DNA of 64,000 nt, taken from Ascarosepion bandense. Taxonomy: Eukaryota > Mollusca > Cephalopoda > Sepiida > Sepiidae. The notes under the pieces were generated by a model, which saw nothing but the letters and a program-made list of their open reading frames with translations, did not search any database and was not told the DNA's origin. Where the stretch lies: contig JBBBDQ010001688.1 of NCBI GenBank assembly GCA_037127315.1, positions 1,829,501 to 1,893,500 of the forward strand, written 5' to 3'. Of the stretch, positions 33,190-45,460 are shown one piece after another; the stretch's first letter is position 1; the number at the start of each line of letters is the position of its first letter. The position numbers and the translations under genes are program-made.

Positions 33190-34880
33190 ATACCAAGTTT
33201 AATATTTCTTCTCAGTGCCCACCAAATAATTGGCCTACCTATAGTGCATCACTCACCATTATATATAAATAGTTAAGCGAAAAACACAATGTACATGGCC
33301 TGACAATTGCGTTTAAGCATGAGATACTGTTGTCACTGGGCGTTGACATTATTGTCCACTTTTATATTTACATACAGTCTATCTCTAATATTGAACATTT
33401 TAACCCATAAATATAGCTTACCTTAAAAGTATATTTTTACACACACACGTGTGTTAAAACCTGTTTATTTATTTATTGGTACATACTAAATTGTCAATTA
33501 AGTTTAAAACAACTAATATTGTGTATGAATCAATTTTAACATTGAGCTTTTTTTAAAATTTTGAATAACTTCAATAACAGAAACTTTTTGATGATTTCAA
33601 GCAAGGAATTTTTATGAATTCTTCAATTGTTGAACAAAGAACCTTTACATATTTGTTTTTAGATTTCTCAAATATTAGTTCATTTTATGAGTGCACTTTT
33701 TATTTGGAATTTTTTAAAAATAGGCTAATAACTCCTCATCCCAGAAATTTAGACACATTAAAATTATTACATTCAACTCTGTAAATCAGTGGTTCTTAAC
33801 ATTTTTTGGATTATATCATATGTTCTCTCTCATAAGATTTATTTTAAATATAACTTGGTTATTATGAAAGGTAGCTTACAATGTTTTATTAATAATTAAT
33901 GCACAGAAATAAAATCAAATATTCATGAAAAATAATGTATTAAATTTCGGAGCAACAATAAGATTGTTATTTTACCTTTCAAAGACTAATTGATGATTCT
34001 TTTTTTCTGTTTGAGAAAATTGCATCAAAATTTTTATGACTAAACATCAATACAATTAAGACAGGCTGAGATTTTTATAATAAAATGCTTTGAGTCCAAT
34101 TGAAACCTGGAGATATATGTATTTTTTAACTGCAGTTCTATAAGGTCTGTTGAATATAAAATCAATTATAATGGAGTCTTGTAATGGCAATATTAGCCAT
34201 TTCCTTAGCAGGAAACATTGACATTTTTTGGCTAAGCAGTCAGTGCTGCTTTTGGTCAAAATTTATAAAATCCTTCTATTAAAACAATTTTTTAGAAAAA
34301 TAGGCTTCTCAACACCAGTAGCTCTTACTGCTTTTTTAAGTATTGATTAGGATGGGAGTTTTCTACCTACCCTTTTGTTTGAAGTAATGTGAACCTCTTA
34401 ATTATGTTATTTTCATTTGAGTTACAATTACATGTGATATCCATTTTAGCTGTAGCTGCTGTTGAAAGTTCTCAAATGATGTGGTTTCTGTTATTTGGCA
34501 TAGTTTTCTGTTTGTGATTCTGTAATGCCAGTCCACAAAATTCAAAGAAGGAAGTCCCCACTAAGTCCTACATGCTTCATTTGCTCAATGCCATTTTTAA
34601 ACATTGATCTTAGAAAGCAGTTATATACAACTGACAATTTAGATATTTCTGAATGAGTTTTCCATCATTCATATCATAACATCTATATGAAATTCTAGAT
34701 CTGATGTGGTTATTTAAGAATGTAACTCATATTTTTAGGTTTTGGTTTTGTAACATTTTGCAGTGTTGGGAAAAACTGCTCCTAGCACAGCCTATTTTAT
34801 ATTCAGTTTCGTTATCTCTTGTACTAAATTTATTATAATTTATCCATACACTGAGGTAGTTGAAGGGATAAGTATTTATT
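33190..34880. other. AT-rich stretch, no gene seen
   Basis: Nothing recognisable. The small open frame at 34259-34056 (-) matches nothing. Confidence 0.55.
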
Positions 34881-34889
34881 AATTCCACA

Positions 34890-35760
34890 TCCTGAATTTT
34901 TATAATGGATTCAGGTTACATACCATCACTGCTTTCATTCCAATTCCAGAATCATAATTTCTCCCTTGAAAATGTTTTTGTTCTTCTTGGAAAGAGGATG
35001 TTGATTTTTGGTTAAAGATCATTCTTATCCCAACTATGAATGCCATTGGCATAGTCCCCCTCATCGTCATCAGTATTGGGCCCTCCTGCTGTGTTAATGA
35101 TAACAAAAAAAAAAAACTGGGCAGAGCCTTAGCTCTACAGTACACTTTCAGTCCTTTTCAAGGTTCAAAAGTTTTAGCTTTTTTCTTTTCTCTTTTGTGC
35201 AGACAGTTTTCTTCTTGGTGACCAAACTCCCTTTTTTCTTATTTTCCTCTTGTCCACCTGGAAATTACACCTTTCTTTTATGGCTCTAGAAGGTGAAAAT
35301 TTACTAAACACATGGTAAAACACTTTTTGAAAACACAGGTGTTTCCTCCTCCTTCTTTTCAAATAGCCTTAGCTCCAAACTTCACTTATGGACTTCTTTT
35401 CACACTTTTATTTTCTTGGGCTTCTTTGTGAGGATTTTCAAACTTTCTCTGAAAGGGAAATTTGCCTTCAGCAACTTTGTTACCCGTGTTTCGTTTACTT
35501 ATAAGGCAAACGCCTCCTGCCTTTTCAGTAGGGAGAAAGAAATGAACTTCTTATTTCTAAGCGGTCTCACTTTCAACTGCTACTAAGGTCCTGTCACAGT
35601 TCTCCCTTCCCCTTCAAAGGGGGCGGTTCACCTTTGAACTATCCAATCACGGTCCATTAAAAAATCAGCAGTTTCTTAGGGCCAGTAACATTGAATGTCT
35701 ATTGTTCTTCCTTCACCTGAAAAATTTTCAAACTCTCATACAACACCACGCAGTAATTTT
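34890..35760 (-). other. GC-shifted island with lysine-rich open frames
   Basis: Clearly less AT-rich than either flank. On the minus strand the promoter-like boxes near 35600-35660 are followed by basic open stretches in different frames (35362-35174, RRRRKHLCFQKVFYHVFSKF; 35145-34900, IFNQKSTSSFQEEQKHFQG). I do not recognise a protein. It could be a decayed gene start, a processed pseudogene, or an unrecognised repeat. The evidence is compositional only. Confidence 0.35.
35620..35652 (-). promoter_or_regulatory. possible GC box plus CCAAT box
   Basis: GGGGGCGG (about 35619-35626) and CCAATCA (about 35643-35649) sit within 30 bases in the only strongly GC-shifted patch of the region. On the minus strand they read ATTGG then CCGCCCCC, upstream of a TTATAAG string near 35500. 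Such spacing is common in vertebrate and invertebrate promoters but has little weight without a transcript. Confidence 0.3.
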
Positions 35761-35764
35761 TTTC

Positions 35765-36600
35765 TACCTGGAGTAGTTCTTAGGCCTTATATTAGGTGAA
35801 TATTACTATAATAAAGTAACTAGCAGACTATTACATTTAACATTACTACTGTAAATTGAGCAGCATCTACCAGTAAAAAATTAATGTGCAAATGAGTAAT
35901 GTACTGTCATGAAAAGACAAACTTCCAAAATAAAGAATACAAATTCAAGTCTTGCGGGATCATCATTATATGTTTCTTATTCATACTGTTTTTTTTAAGG
36001 GTGATAGAATGATAGTTATGATAAAAAGCAACAGAATTGAGATTAAAAAAAAATTATAGAGTATTTAGTATGAAGTAATTTACTTCATACTAATTGCTCT
36101 ATTTTATTTTTATTTTTTTTTTTATAGTATGATGCAAAAGTTGAACTGAGTTTGTCAATTAGCAAAGAACTTCTACAGAAAGTTAGCTAAGCTTTGTGTA
36201 CTAGAACCCCAAAGAAAACTGTATTAATTGGAATTTTAATGCTACCTCTAGTAACTTTTAATGCCACTGTTCTTTTGATGAAAACAAGACCTCACCCTTT
36301 GAAACAGAAGCCCCAAACAGCAATGGAGAAATCTTTTAAAATTTCTGTTATTCAAAAAGATATTCCATCCTAAACACATGCTTTAACCATCCCATGAAAC
36401 ATCAGATCACATGGCATATCCCAGACAAAATAACTAAAAAGATTATTTACTTCAGCATCTTGGACTCTTGGCTTAGGCAATTTGCGACATATGTTTGAGG
36501 ATAAAACTCTTTGGTGTCTGAAACATAATGTTGTATTTCCTGCCTTTTACTGACAGAGAACAGCACTTAAGAGTGAGATGTCTGAAAGAATCTGTGCATA
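35765..36600. other. AT-rich stretch, no gene seen
   Basis: Includes a short inverted repeat AGTATGAAGTAA / TTACTTCATACT around 36067-36091. Nothing else recognised. Confidence 0.5.
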
Positions 36601-36624
36601 TGCTAAGTTATGAGGGCATAAAGA

Positions 36625-36990
36625 TTATAAAGCTCTGCAATGATTAACTTCTTGAAATTTCATAAAATTAAGTGGGGAGTAACAGATTTTTTTTTTAAAT
36701 TTCTAAGATTTTTAAAAAAAAATTTCTAAAATAATTTCATTTATTTATAAGTCCTGACAGTTATACTAAAATCTGACAATAATTTGCTTTTTGCAAGAAT
36801 TTCCAAATCAGTGTGCTGCTCATTAAATAATACACTAAAATTTTCTATGATCATTAGTTGATTAGGAAAAACATTTTCAGTCAAAATTTTGAACATTCTA
36901 AAAAGGATAAAAAAAATATAATTTAATAGGCAAAACATCCTTTGGTTTTTCCTTTTGATAAGATTTTGATAATAAAATATTAGGACCACT
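36625..36990 (-). repeat. AT-rich family, partial copy V0
   Basis: Shares CTTGAAATTTCATAAAATTAA, CATTTATTTATAAGTCCTGA, TTTCTATGATCATTAGTTGA and AATATAATTTAATAGGCAAA with 39995-40330, in the same order. The minus orientation is assigned relative to the reference copy at 55153-56313. Confidence 0.65.
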
Positions 36991-37261
36991 GACAAATGGT
37001 GGCAACTGACAAACAGGTTGAGACTAGCCCACATCTTTTGTAGGTGAAGTTTTCTTTAGGGAAGAATGATTAGGATGCTTGTTTTTTAACCCTCAAAAAG
37101 CTACATTCATTTAATCAACAATAACCATGTAATAAAAAGAGAGTAATTTTAAAACAAACTGCAGCAAGTGTCAAATTATTCAAGCTGATGATAATCAAAT
37201 TTCTTTAATTTATCAATTTATTCTGAATATCTTCCAACAATTGTATAGTGTTTGTTTTTTA

Positions 37262-37360
37262 AGCATGGCTTAGATGAGACACCCAATAAGGATTGAACTA
37301 ACTACTCAGTCATAATGTGTTCTAGTAAGACAAGCTTGCTAACCATTACACCATGTCAAG
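37262..37360 (-). mobile_element. tRNA-derived SINE head
   Basis: On the minus strand, A-box-like TGGTGTAATGGTTAGC (plus 37338-37353) and B-box-like TAGTTCAATCC (plus 37289-37299) lie at tRNA spacing and resemble Glu/Gly/Asp-type tRNAs. It is degenerate and no clear tail is seen. Confidence 0.65.
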
Positions 37361-37379
37361 TTGCTTCCAACTATTGTAT

Positions 37380-38119
37380 GAGCTATCTCCAGCTTTGCTC
37401 TGAATTCCCAAGTTTATTTCTGAATGAGCCACCAAAGATACCCTCACTTTTTCATTCTTGAGTAATCACTGTCTTTGACTCAGATCATCTTGATAATCTA
37501 GATCTAGAACCAAATTTTTGAAAGAAACAATACACACTCCACTTTTAAAGCTGACTTTAGCCTTCAGGCACTGATCAGCACAAATACCAATTTTGAATCC
37601 CTGAATGACAAAAATGTGCCTTTTCTTGACTGCTGCTTTGATACCAACAATAGCTAATCAAAACATTCCATTTAAAAAAGAAAAAAATCTTTAAAATTGA
37701 TACTTATACAGAAAGAAAACAATTTTAAAAAACTGATTATATTGATGTATTAATAGCTAACTATTTTGTTCTCATCTTTGATCATGAGGATCTATTTTCT
37801 CTTTTTTTTTAAAGGAACAGTGTGTGTGCATGAGGGGTTTTTAAGTCAGTTAAGAGTTGCAAAGGTTTAAACCTGCCTCAATATTCTTTCCAGGATATTG
37901 GAGCAAGGTGGGGTTCAGAAGTGGTGGTAGAGAGCCAGTTGCAGAGAATAGCTCAACCAACCATCAGTATAAATAACCTTCTTGGCATCAATTTAAATTT
38001 AAGTTGTTTTTTTTTTCTTCTAAACTGGCTACCACTCAGTTTGCCCTTTTATTTAACCATTTGCTTGAGTGGGGTTAGTTGGTTTCATACCTTTCCTAAA
38101 AGTATTAGTGAAGAAGTGA
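37380..38119. other. mixed non-coding stretch
   Basis: A somewhat less AT-rich patch at 37840-37980 includes the self-complementary GGTTTAAACC, possibly another decayed SINE B box. The open frame 37921-38274 runs through the SINE head at 38125-38190 and is not considered a gene. Confidence 0.45.
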
Positions 38120-38124
38120 ATCTA

Positions 38125-38192
38125 ACAAACTGTCAGAATTTGAACTCTGTGGATTCCACTTTCCAAGCTGATAACCATTATGCCTCTAGAAA
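38125..38192 (-). mobile_element. tRNA-derived SINE head
   Basis: On the minus strand, A-box-like GGCATAATGGTTATC (plus 38170-38184) and B-box-like AGAGTTCAAATTC (plus 38136-38148), about 40 bases apart as in a tRNA. It differs in sequence from the head at 37262-37360, so it is a second SINE copy or family. Confidence 0.65.
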
Positions 38193-38199
38193 ATCCTGT

Positions 38200-39030
38200 T
38201 TTATTCTAGCCTATACATATCTATACTCTTTTCATTATTATAACTGCCATGTACTTACCAAAGATTTAACTTGACAGCTAGGTCTTACATACGTTCTCTG
38301 ATCTTGGTCAAAGCTCATCTAGAACTGTACAAGTCAAAGACATCTGATTCCTTTTCATACTAGAATACCCAGTCATCTCTTTGCCAATTCCGGTGAAGAA
38401 ATGTATTCTCAAGAACATTCTTATTTTGCATATAAAAATAGATTGACTTTGCTGTGGCTTTGCATATGAAAACCTTAAGTTCTAAGTGTTTGGTTTAATT
38501 TGGTTTTAAAACTTAACCAACTATTTATGTCTCTTTGCTTGGGGAACAACTGATATCAACACAAAAATAAAAAAATAATTGAAAAATGCTTCATCTCTAT
38601 CACATGTTGCTCTCTTTGTATCAAGAATGTTGAATGGCAAAAAAACAAGAAATTGGCTGTGTGCCTCAATCCAGTTTCTTATGAGGGTAGACAGGGTACA
38701 TGCTTATGTCATAGTTATGTAACTATGAATCTTCCCTTAAGGTAAAACTTTGAGGAATTTAGTCTGTTAGTAAAAGCAAAGGGTTGGGTCAGTATAATGT
38801 GAGTGTGTCACTAGGTATGTGATAGTAAGAAAACAAATTAAGAAAATATTAGCACAACTGCCAGTTTCACAATTAGGCAATCATCAGGCACAAAGTAAAA
38901 TCCCTAGGTTGGATTCTAAAAAGTTTTTAGAAAAATCTTTGACAAAGAGGGAAAAAAAAAATTGTCATACATTTCATCCTTTAGAGCTTCATTGGACTAA
39001 AGTAATATTTATGCTAATGTGACTACAGAT
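38200..39030. other. AT-rich stretch, no gene seen
   Basis: Nothing recognisable. Confidence 0.55.
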
Positions 39031-40390
39031 GCTTAGGTGCTACCAAAGAAAAGTGATACCTAAGATTTAAATGACTTTTTAAAAATGAAAATTATTTCTT
39101 GAAGCTTTCATTTTAATTTCAAGCTAATAGAAAAATTTTCTTTATTAAAAATAATCTTTCAAAAATAAAATATACTTTTCTGGAATTTTATTTGAGTAAT
39201 ATTTGATTAAAAGTTTAATTTGATTTGAAAAAAAATATTACTTTTAGTTTAAAATAAAAAATCACAGAAGTTAATTTTTTAACACTGAGATAGGTGTTTT
39301 TATAAGGTGTTGAAAGCTTTCTTGACAGCTTGACAGTTTTATTTACAATCATAAATTTAATTAATTTTTTTTTTCACCTGGAGTGGGGAACATATCTGTA
39401 AAAATTACTTGATGAATATAACATGGGCACCTTTTCTATATAATTTTCAACTACCCAGTAATCTTAAAATTTTAAGAAAATATTCTCTATAAACTAATTT
39501 TTGTTGAATTGTAGGTACTTCAGCTTTAAATTTACTATAGTTACCTCTCTTATTTTTCTGATAATATCATGTATAGGACATCCATATTTATAAAATTTGG
39601 CACTTTTATGCACACAAAAATACTGGTGGTTGATGAATTGCAGTAAGCTTTTTCCATTTATGATGAGTAAATGTAGTTTTTACTTAATAATAATATCACC
39701 TAACACAAATTAATACAGAATTTTAAAAGATTTAAAACTTCATAAATTATACTAATTAAAATTTTTTAAAAAGTTCTTGTAAAAATTCATTATACATCAA
39801 AGAGAATGTTTTTAAAGCAGTAGCATTCATAATATATCTTATTCAAAAAAAGCAATTAAAACCTTTACTAATTAAATAATATCTTAATTTTATTGCATCT
39901 TTATTTTACAATTTTTGTAACTGTGTGTCTTGTTTTACAAAAAATATTGATTTAAATTCTCCAAGGATTTCAACTTATAACTAATATAAAGATTAATCTC
40001 TACAATAATTACTTTCTTGAAATTTCATAAAATTAAATAAATGGAGGGTGGGGGTAATGGATGTAAGTATAAAAAAATGCTTTTCCCAAGATTTCCTTAA
40101 AAAAAAAACATTTCTAAAATAATAAAAAAAAAATTTCATTTATTTATGAATAAGTCCTGAAAATGTGTTGCTCACCACAAAAAGACACAAAAATTTCCTA
40201 TGATCATTCGTTGATGTAAGAAAAATACTTCCAACCAAAATTTTGAAATTTTAAAAAAGATAAATGTAATTTAATAATCAAAAAATATTTTTGTCTTTGC
40301 ACTTACTAAGATTGTGATAATAAAACTGTTTTAACAAGCTTGTAGCTTTTTCCATTTCTTTAGCAAATCTTTGTAGGTACATGAAAGAAA
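39031..40390 (-). repeat. AT-rich TAGGTACC family, copy V2
   Basis: Starts with a degenerate end motif (TTAGGTGCTACC, 39034-39045), then GATACCTAAGATTTAAA, TTTCTTGAAGCTTTCATTTTA, AAGGTGTTGAAAGC and ACATATCTGTAAAAATTACT. The same order and spacing recur 1.67 kb downstream in V1. The later part (39995-40330) matches V0. It is non-coding. The right limit is uncertain. Confidence 0.7.
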
Positions 40391-40696
40391 TAGGATGTGA
40401 AAATTTGTAGTTTGTTTATATAGTCTAGCTGATTTCATTTAGTTTTTTTTCTTTGTTTTTATCACTTTTGTTGTGATAATAAAAGATCTGCTTAAGAAAA
40501 GTGAAATGCTGTAAGGCGCTGGATGTAAATTCATTATGGATGATTTTATGATAAAAGCCTTTTCTATATATTTTTGTCTTAGTAAATTGCTTTCTCTTAA
40601 TTAGAGTAGCATTTTTTTTACATCAAAATTATGGTCATATTTATTACAGTGAGAAACTACTGTATTGAGTGTATTTTGTAAAATATCCTTTTTGTA

Positions 40697-42710
40697 TAGG
40701 TACCTCCCTCCACAGTAATATGATACCTAAGATTTAAAACAAAATTTGAAAATGAAAAAAAATCTTTCTTGAAGCTTTTATTTTAGTTTGATTTCAAGCT
40801 AACAAATTATATTCCCAATAAGCAAAATACTTTGATCTATTTCAAAACTAAATTGACTAGTAAAAGTTTTGTTTTGAAATTGTTAAAATAGCTGATTTAG
40901 CTTAGTTTTAACCATCATTATGGCAATGTGAATTTTTTTTAATAAAAAAAATTTCAAAATTAATATTTTCTGAAACATTATTTGAAAAATATTAGCTGAT
41001 TTAAAGTTTAGTTCATCTGATTTGTAACTTAAAGTTTAAAATATCACATAAATGCATTTTTAACATGCTTCCAACTGTTTATTTAAGGTGTTGACAGCTT
41101 GACTGACAGATGGAAGTTTATCAAATTTTCTTATACAGTGGATATATCTGTAAAAATTACTTGCAGAATATACAGTCAGTGCCTTTTTTACATAATTTTT
41201 AACTACCTCGTAATATTAAAAATTTAGAAAAATATTCTTCATAATTTAATGTTTTTTTTTAAATTTAAGTATTTTGACTTTAAATTTACCATAATTACCA
41301 CTCTTATTTCCTGATAAAATGTACAAACATCCATATTCATAAAACATAGCATGTTTATACACAGAAAAATAATTTTAAAATGCTTTTTAAATTATTGGTG
41401 TTTACTAAATTGTAATAAGCTTTTCTATTCACAATTAGTAAACCTAGTTTTTACTTAATAACAATATCACCTAACCAGGAAAAATTAATACAGAATTTTA
41501 AGATTTAAGAATTTATACTTTATTATTATTCATATATACATTAATTCTAATTAAATGTCTTAGTTTTATTGCATTTTTTTGTTTTACAATTCCAAGCAGA
41601 ATTTGGTAACTAGTGGTTCTGTTTTACAAAAAAGAAATTGATAATTTAAATTCTTCAAGGAGTTTTGCTTTTAACTAATATAAACATTAAGCAGGTCCAA
41701 ATTTTATTTCACCATTTCAGAAAAGTAAATAAGGGGGAGTAACAGATTTAAAAAAAAAAATTTCAACAATATTGTACCATTCAAAACAAGTCCTATATTT
41801 TTGTTCAGACCAGATAAACCATTCATGATTTACAGACATAACCCAAAAATAAGAACATATAAGACAGTATAATTTATGTTGTTCATGTAAACAAGGTAGG
41901 TATCCAAAACATTGCTTGTAGAAATGATGATCCTGTTTGTTTTTTTGTTTTTATTTAAAACTTTTTGCAAGAATTTGAATTTTGAATTTCTTCTTTTGAA
42001 GTTTTAATTTTGTTTTTAATTGCAAGAAAATGGCATAAAGTTGTAAAAATTAAATATTCTTACTAAAATTGAAAAAGAAAAATGAAAACTTTTTGTAAAA
42101 ATTCAATATTTGTCAAATAAAATTAGTTTCACAGACACTAGTGCCCTTATATCTTACTTAAAAGTAAGTAAAATCTTTTCTAGTTAAATAATGTCATAGT
42201 TTTATTTTATTTTATTTTTTATTTTACAATTCCAAGCTGATTTTTGGTAAATGTTGTTTCTCTTTGACAAAAACAATTTGGTGATTTAAAAATTCTCTTG
42301 TTTTAAAAGTTCTGCTTTTAACTAATATAAATAATTTAGATGCCGAGTTTTTTTTTTATTTTTTTTAGTTTTAGAAGTTTCTTAAAATACATAAAAAAAA
42401 AATATTTATACTGTGTTTTTTTTGTTTAGTTTTTTTAATAATTTTTTAAAATACTTTCATTTTACCCTGGAAAACTTCATTAAAATCCTAATTACTTGAT
42501 TTTTACAAGAATTTCCAAAACAATGTTTTTTTACTGCATAATAGATGTAAAATTTCCCATACTAATCTTTGGTCCACCTGCTGATGCAAGAAAAACAAGA
42601 TTTTTAACCAAAATTTCAAATGTGCTAAAAAGGATTAGAATACTTTGGTCTTTTCTCTAAAGAACAACATTTGGTGCTACTTTGGCTTGTTATCTACAAG
42701 GAAAAAGTAA
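40697..42710 (-). repeat. AT-rich TAGGTACC family, copy V1
   Basis: Begins TAGGTACCTCCCTCCAC at 40697 and is colinear with V2: GATACCTAAGATTTAAA at 40722 against 39054, then CTTGAAGCTTTTATTTTA, AAGGTGTTGACAGCTTGACT, ATATATCTGTAAAAATTACT. Further blocks (TGCAAGAAAAACAAGATTTT, CAAATGTGCTAAAAAGGAT near 42580-42640) recall V0 and V2. The right end is not defined. Confidence 0.7.
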
Positions 42711-43680
42711 CTACACCATACAATTTTTACTTTGGAAAAAATAATTAACATATAATGAAAAATGTAATGAAATATTTTAAAAAAACTTTCTTTTATTATT
42801 TATATTCTTTAGCGATAAATATTAAACAGTACAATGACTAAAATGTCTACACTGTACCAATTTTAATTTGGAATATCTATGTAGTAAACATGACATGTAT
42901 ATAAAATAGAGAAAATGTAATTAAAATATTGATGAAAAGATTTCTATCATAATTTCAGCAACAAACACAATTTACATTGTATAACTTTCTTCTTGTAGAT
43001 TACAAAAGTGTAGATCATATACCAAAGTAGGACCCAATATTTTGATGATAAAATTTTTTTATCTAGATTATGGCTTTTTTTTTTTTTTATCATGGTCAGC
43101 TCATTTTTAAACATTTTTGGAGGTAGGATTAACCATGAATACTTTAAAGATATAGGAAATATTTTATCAAAAGTATTTTAAACAAAAAAATTACTTTGAT
43201 ATTTTGTACCTACAAACCAGTTATGACTTCTTCTTACCTTAACTTCAACCAAGAAAGTTGAGCTTAAAAGGAATATAGTTGTTGAATGTTTCCACCCCAA
43301 GAGAAAGAGAAATAAAAGCTTACTTTGCATTTAAATTTTAAATAAATGTAATGGTTGATCTTTTTCCTTCTGTGAGTCTTAAAGGAAACATTCATTGTAC
43401 TCTAGTCTAGATATTTGGTTGGTGGTAGATAGTATGCACAGACATATTACCTTCTTTAGTTTAATTCAAAGGGGAAAAAAATTGGAATGGTAATCGCATT
43501 AATTGAACAATACTTTCTGTTTACGAGATGAATTCCTCATGGTTAGATCTCCTTAATAAATATGTCAATCTTTATTTTAACTTGAAATAGGATTATATGT
43601 TAAAAAAATCTCTGAATGAAGGTTGAAATCAATACTAGATATCTCTTTCATGGACAGATGTTTGGATGTGTGTATATGTA

Positions 43681-43720
<40 letters not shown>

Positions 43721-44329
43721 AAGAGGGATATTTCAGTCTCTCAAAGTGTAATCTCTTTTGATTGAAAGAAATGTGAAAGATTTCAAGTTGTCAGTCATAA
43801 TCTATACTTTGTCTCAACTAGTAGATAAGCAAGTAAAAAGAAAAAAAGACATTTATCCATCAACCAAAATATTTTAGCTTTAGTGTGTTTTTAAGAAATG
43901 GACATATTCACAATTTTCTTTTGTTTGTTTTAACCAGCCATTATCACCCTCTACTTCAAACCACATAAGTCTCTAAACTTTTCAATCTATGGTCCACAGT
44001 ATATTTTTGAAGCAAAGAAAAGGAAATCAAGTTTATAATATTTTTTTTTTTAATAGTCATGATTTAAAATAAAAGAAATATGGCAATTACAAATAAAGGA
44101 CAAGTACTTCTAAAAATAGTTTGGAAACATCAGGCCTACAGAAAAATAATAGTGCAGAAAGGTAAACAATCTTGTAAAAATCAGAATACTGATATCAAGA
44201 TTTTTTAGTCTATAAATTTTTATGGCTCTTTATAAATTCTATTTGGTTAAAAATTTTGTTTTTCTTGCCCCAGTGGGTGGGCCAAAGATCAGTATGAGAA
44301 AATGATTATTTTTTTTCTTTTTTTTTTTT
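42711..44329. other. AT-rich stretch with TA microsatellite
   Basis: A (TA)n array lies at 43683-43716. A long T run near 44310-44335 precedes the next repeat copy. No gene seen. Confidence 0.55.
43683..43716. repeat. (TA)n microsatellite
   Basis: About 17 TA units. Confidence 0.95.
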
Positions 44330-44673
44330 TTTTAGTAAGAAATACACTGATTTGGAAATTTGTTCAAAAGTCAAATAGGACTTTAATTAAATTTTCAGAA
44401 CTTGTTCACAAATAAATGTAATTATTTTAGAATTTTTTTTTACATCTCTTACTCCCACATACATAATTTTATGAAATTTCAAGAAATTAAAATTTCAGCT
44501 TCTTCATATTTATTAAAAGCAGAACCCATTGGAGAGTTTAAATCATCAAATTGTTTTTGTCAAACACCATTTCTTGAAAATATGCTCTGTATCATAAAAT
44601 AAAAATACAAGAAAATTATGACATTATTTAATTAGAAAGGCTTTTAATTGCTTTATAAATAAGATTAAGGAAA
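44330..44673 (+). repeat. AT-rich family copy O1, left part
   Basis: Shares TGATTTGGAAATTTGTTC, ATTTTCAGAACTTGTTCACA and TGCTCTGTATCATAAAATAA with the reference element and with O2. It is interrupted at 44682 by a younger member of the same family. Confidence 0.75.
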
Positions 44674-44681
44674 CTATTGTG

Positions 44682-45460
44682 TAGGTACCTTCACTAGCTT
44701 GCTGAAAAAATAGCATAGCATAACATAAAAAAGACCCCACACTTAATAAAAGCAAAGTTTTTTTTCTGTCAAAATACTTAAGAGGAAAGATCAAAGTATT
44801 TTTTTTATTACTTCTTAAAATTTTTTTAAGTATGTGTGACATTAAAAGGTTAAGTGTTTCACGATTTCTTCCCCTTACAAGAAAAAAATTTGGATAATTA
44901 TGTCAATTCTGGTCAACCGTAGTTAGCTTATCAATGCATCTGGCTGTCATCAATCACTTCACACATCAGAAACATATGACCTCCATGATTAAGAAATACT
45001 TCTGTTTTAGATTTCATGCTATAAACAAGTAATACTTGTTTCAAATCAGATTAATATAACTTCAAATTTGCTAATTTTCTAAAAATGATGTGTCATAGAT
45101 ATATATTTTATTTTTGTAAGATTTTTAAAACTGAAAGCTTTTGTATACAAACCTGTCCGACAGTCAAATTGGACAAAAAAAAACTTTTGAAAACTCTGTA
45201 AAAGTTGAGATTCTAATCAATATAATTTCTATTTGAAATACACAAGAATATTTTGCTTACTCAAAATAATAAATTTAATCATTTAACTTTCAATTAAAGT
45301 TAAAATGAAAGCTTCAAGGAAGTTTTTCTTTTCTGTTCTTTTTTTCTTTTCTGTTCTTTTTTTCTTTTCTGTTCTTTTTTTCTTTTCTGTTCTTTCTTTT
45401 CTTTTCTGTTCTTTCTTTTCTTTTTAAAATTTAGGTATCAAAAATGAGTGGAGGTACCTC
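44682..45460 (+). mobile_element. hAT-type non-autonomous element S (779 bp)
   Basis: The inverted ends are TAGGTACCTTCAC (44682-44694) and GTGGAGGTACCTC (45448-45460). It is flanked by CTATTGTG (44674-44681) and CTATTGTC (45461-45468), an 8-bp target duplication with one mismatch. It carries no coding sequence. It shares its start (CTGAAAAAATAGCATAGCAT, AGGAAAGATCAAAG) and end (ATTTTATTTTTGTAAGATTT, CAATTAAAGTTAAAATG) with the 1161-bp element at 55153. Eight-bp duplications are typical of hAT transposons, so it was probably moved by a hAT transposase from elsewhere. It contains an 18-bp minisatellite near its right end. Confidence 0.85.
45323..45425. repeat. 18-bp pyrimidine minisatellite
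   Basis: About five and a half copies of an 18-mer (TTTTTCTTTTCTGTTCTT phase), the last two varying slightly. It lies inside element S and is absent from the matching part of the element at 55153. Confidence 0.92.

Noticed and set aside
45323..45425. CRISPR-like repeat array
   Set aside because: The units are contiguous 18-mers without spacers in a eukaryotic transposon, so it is a minisatellite.
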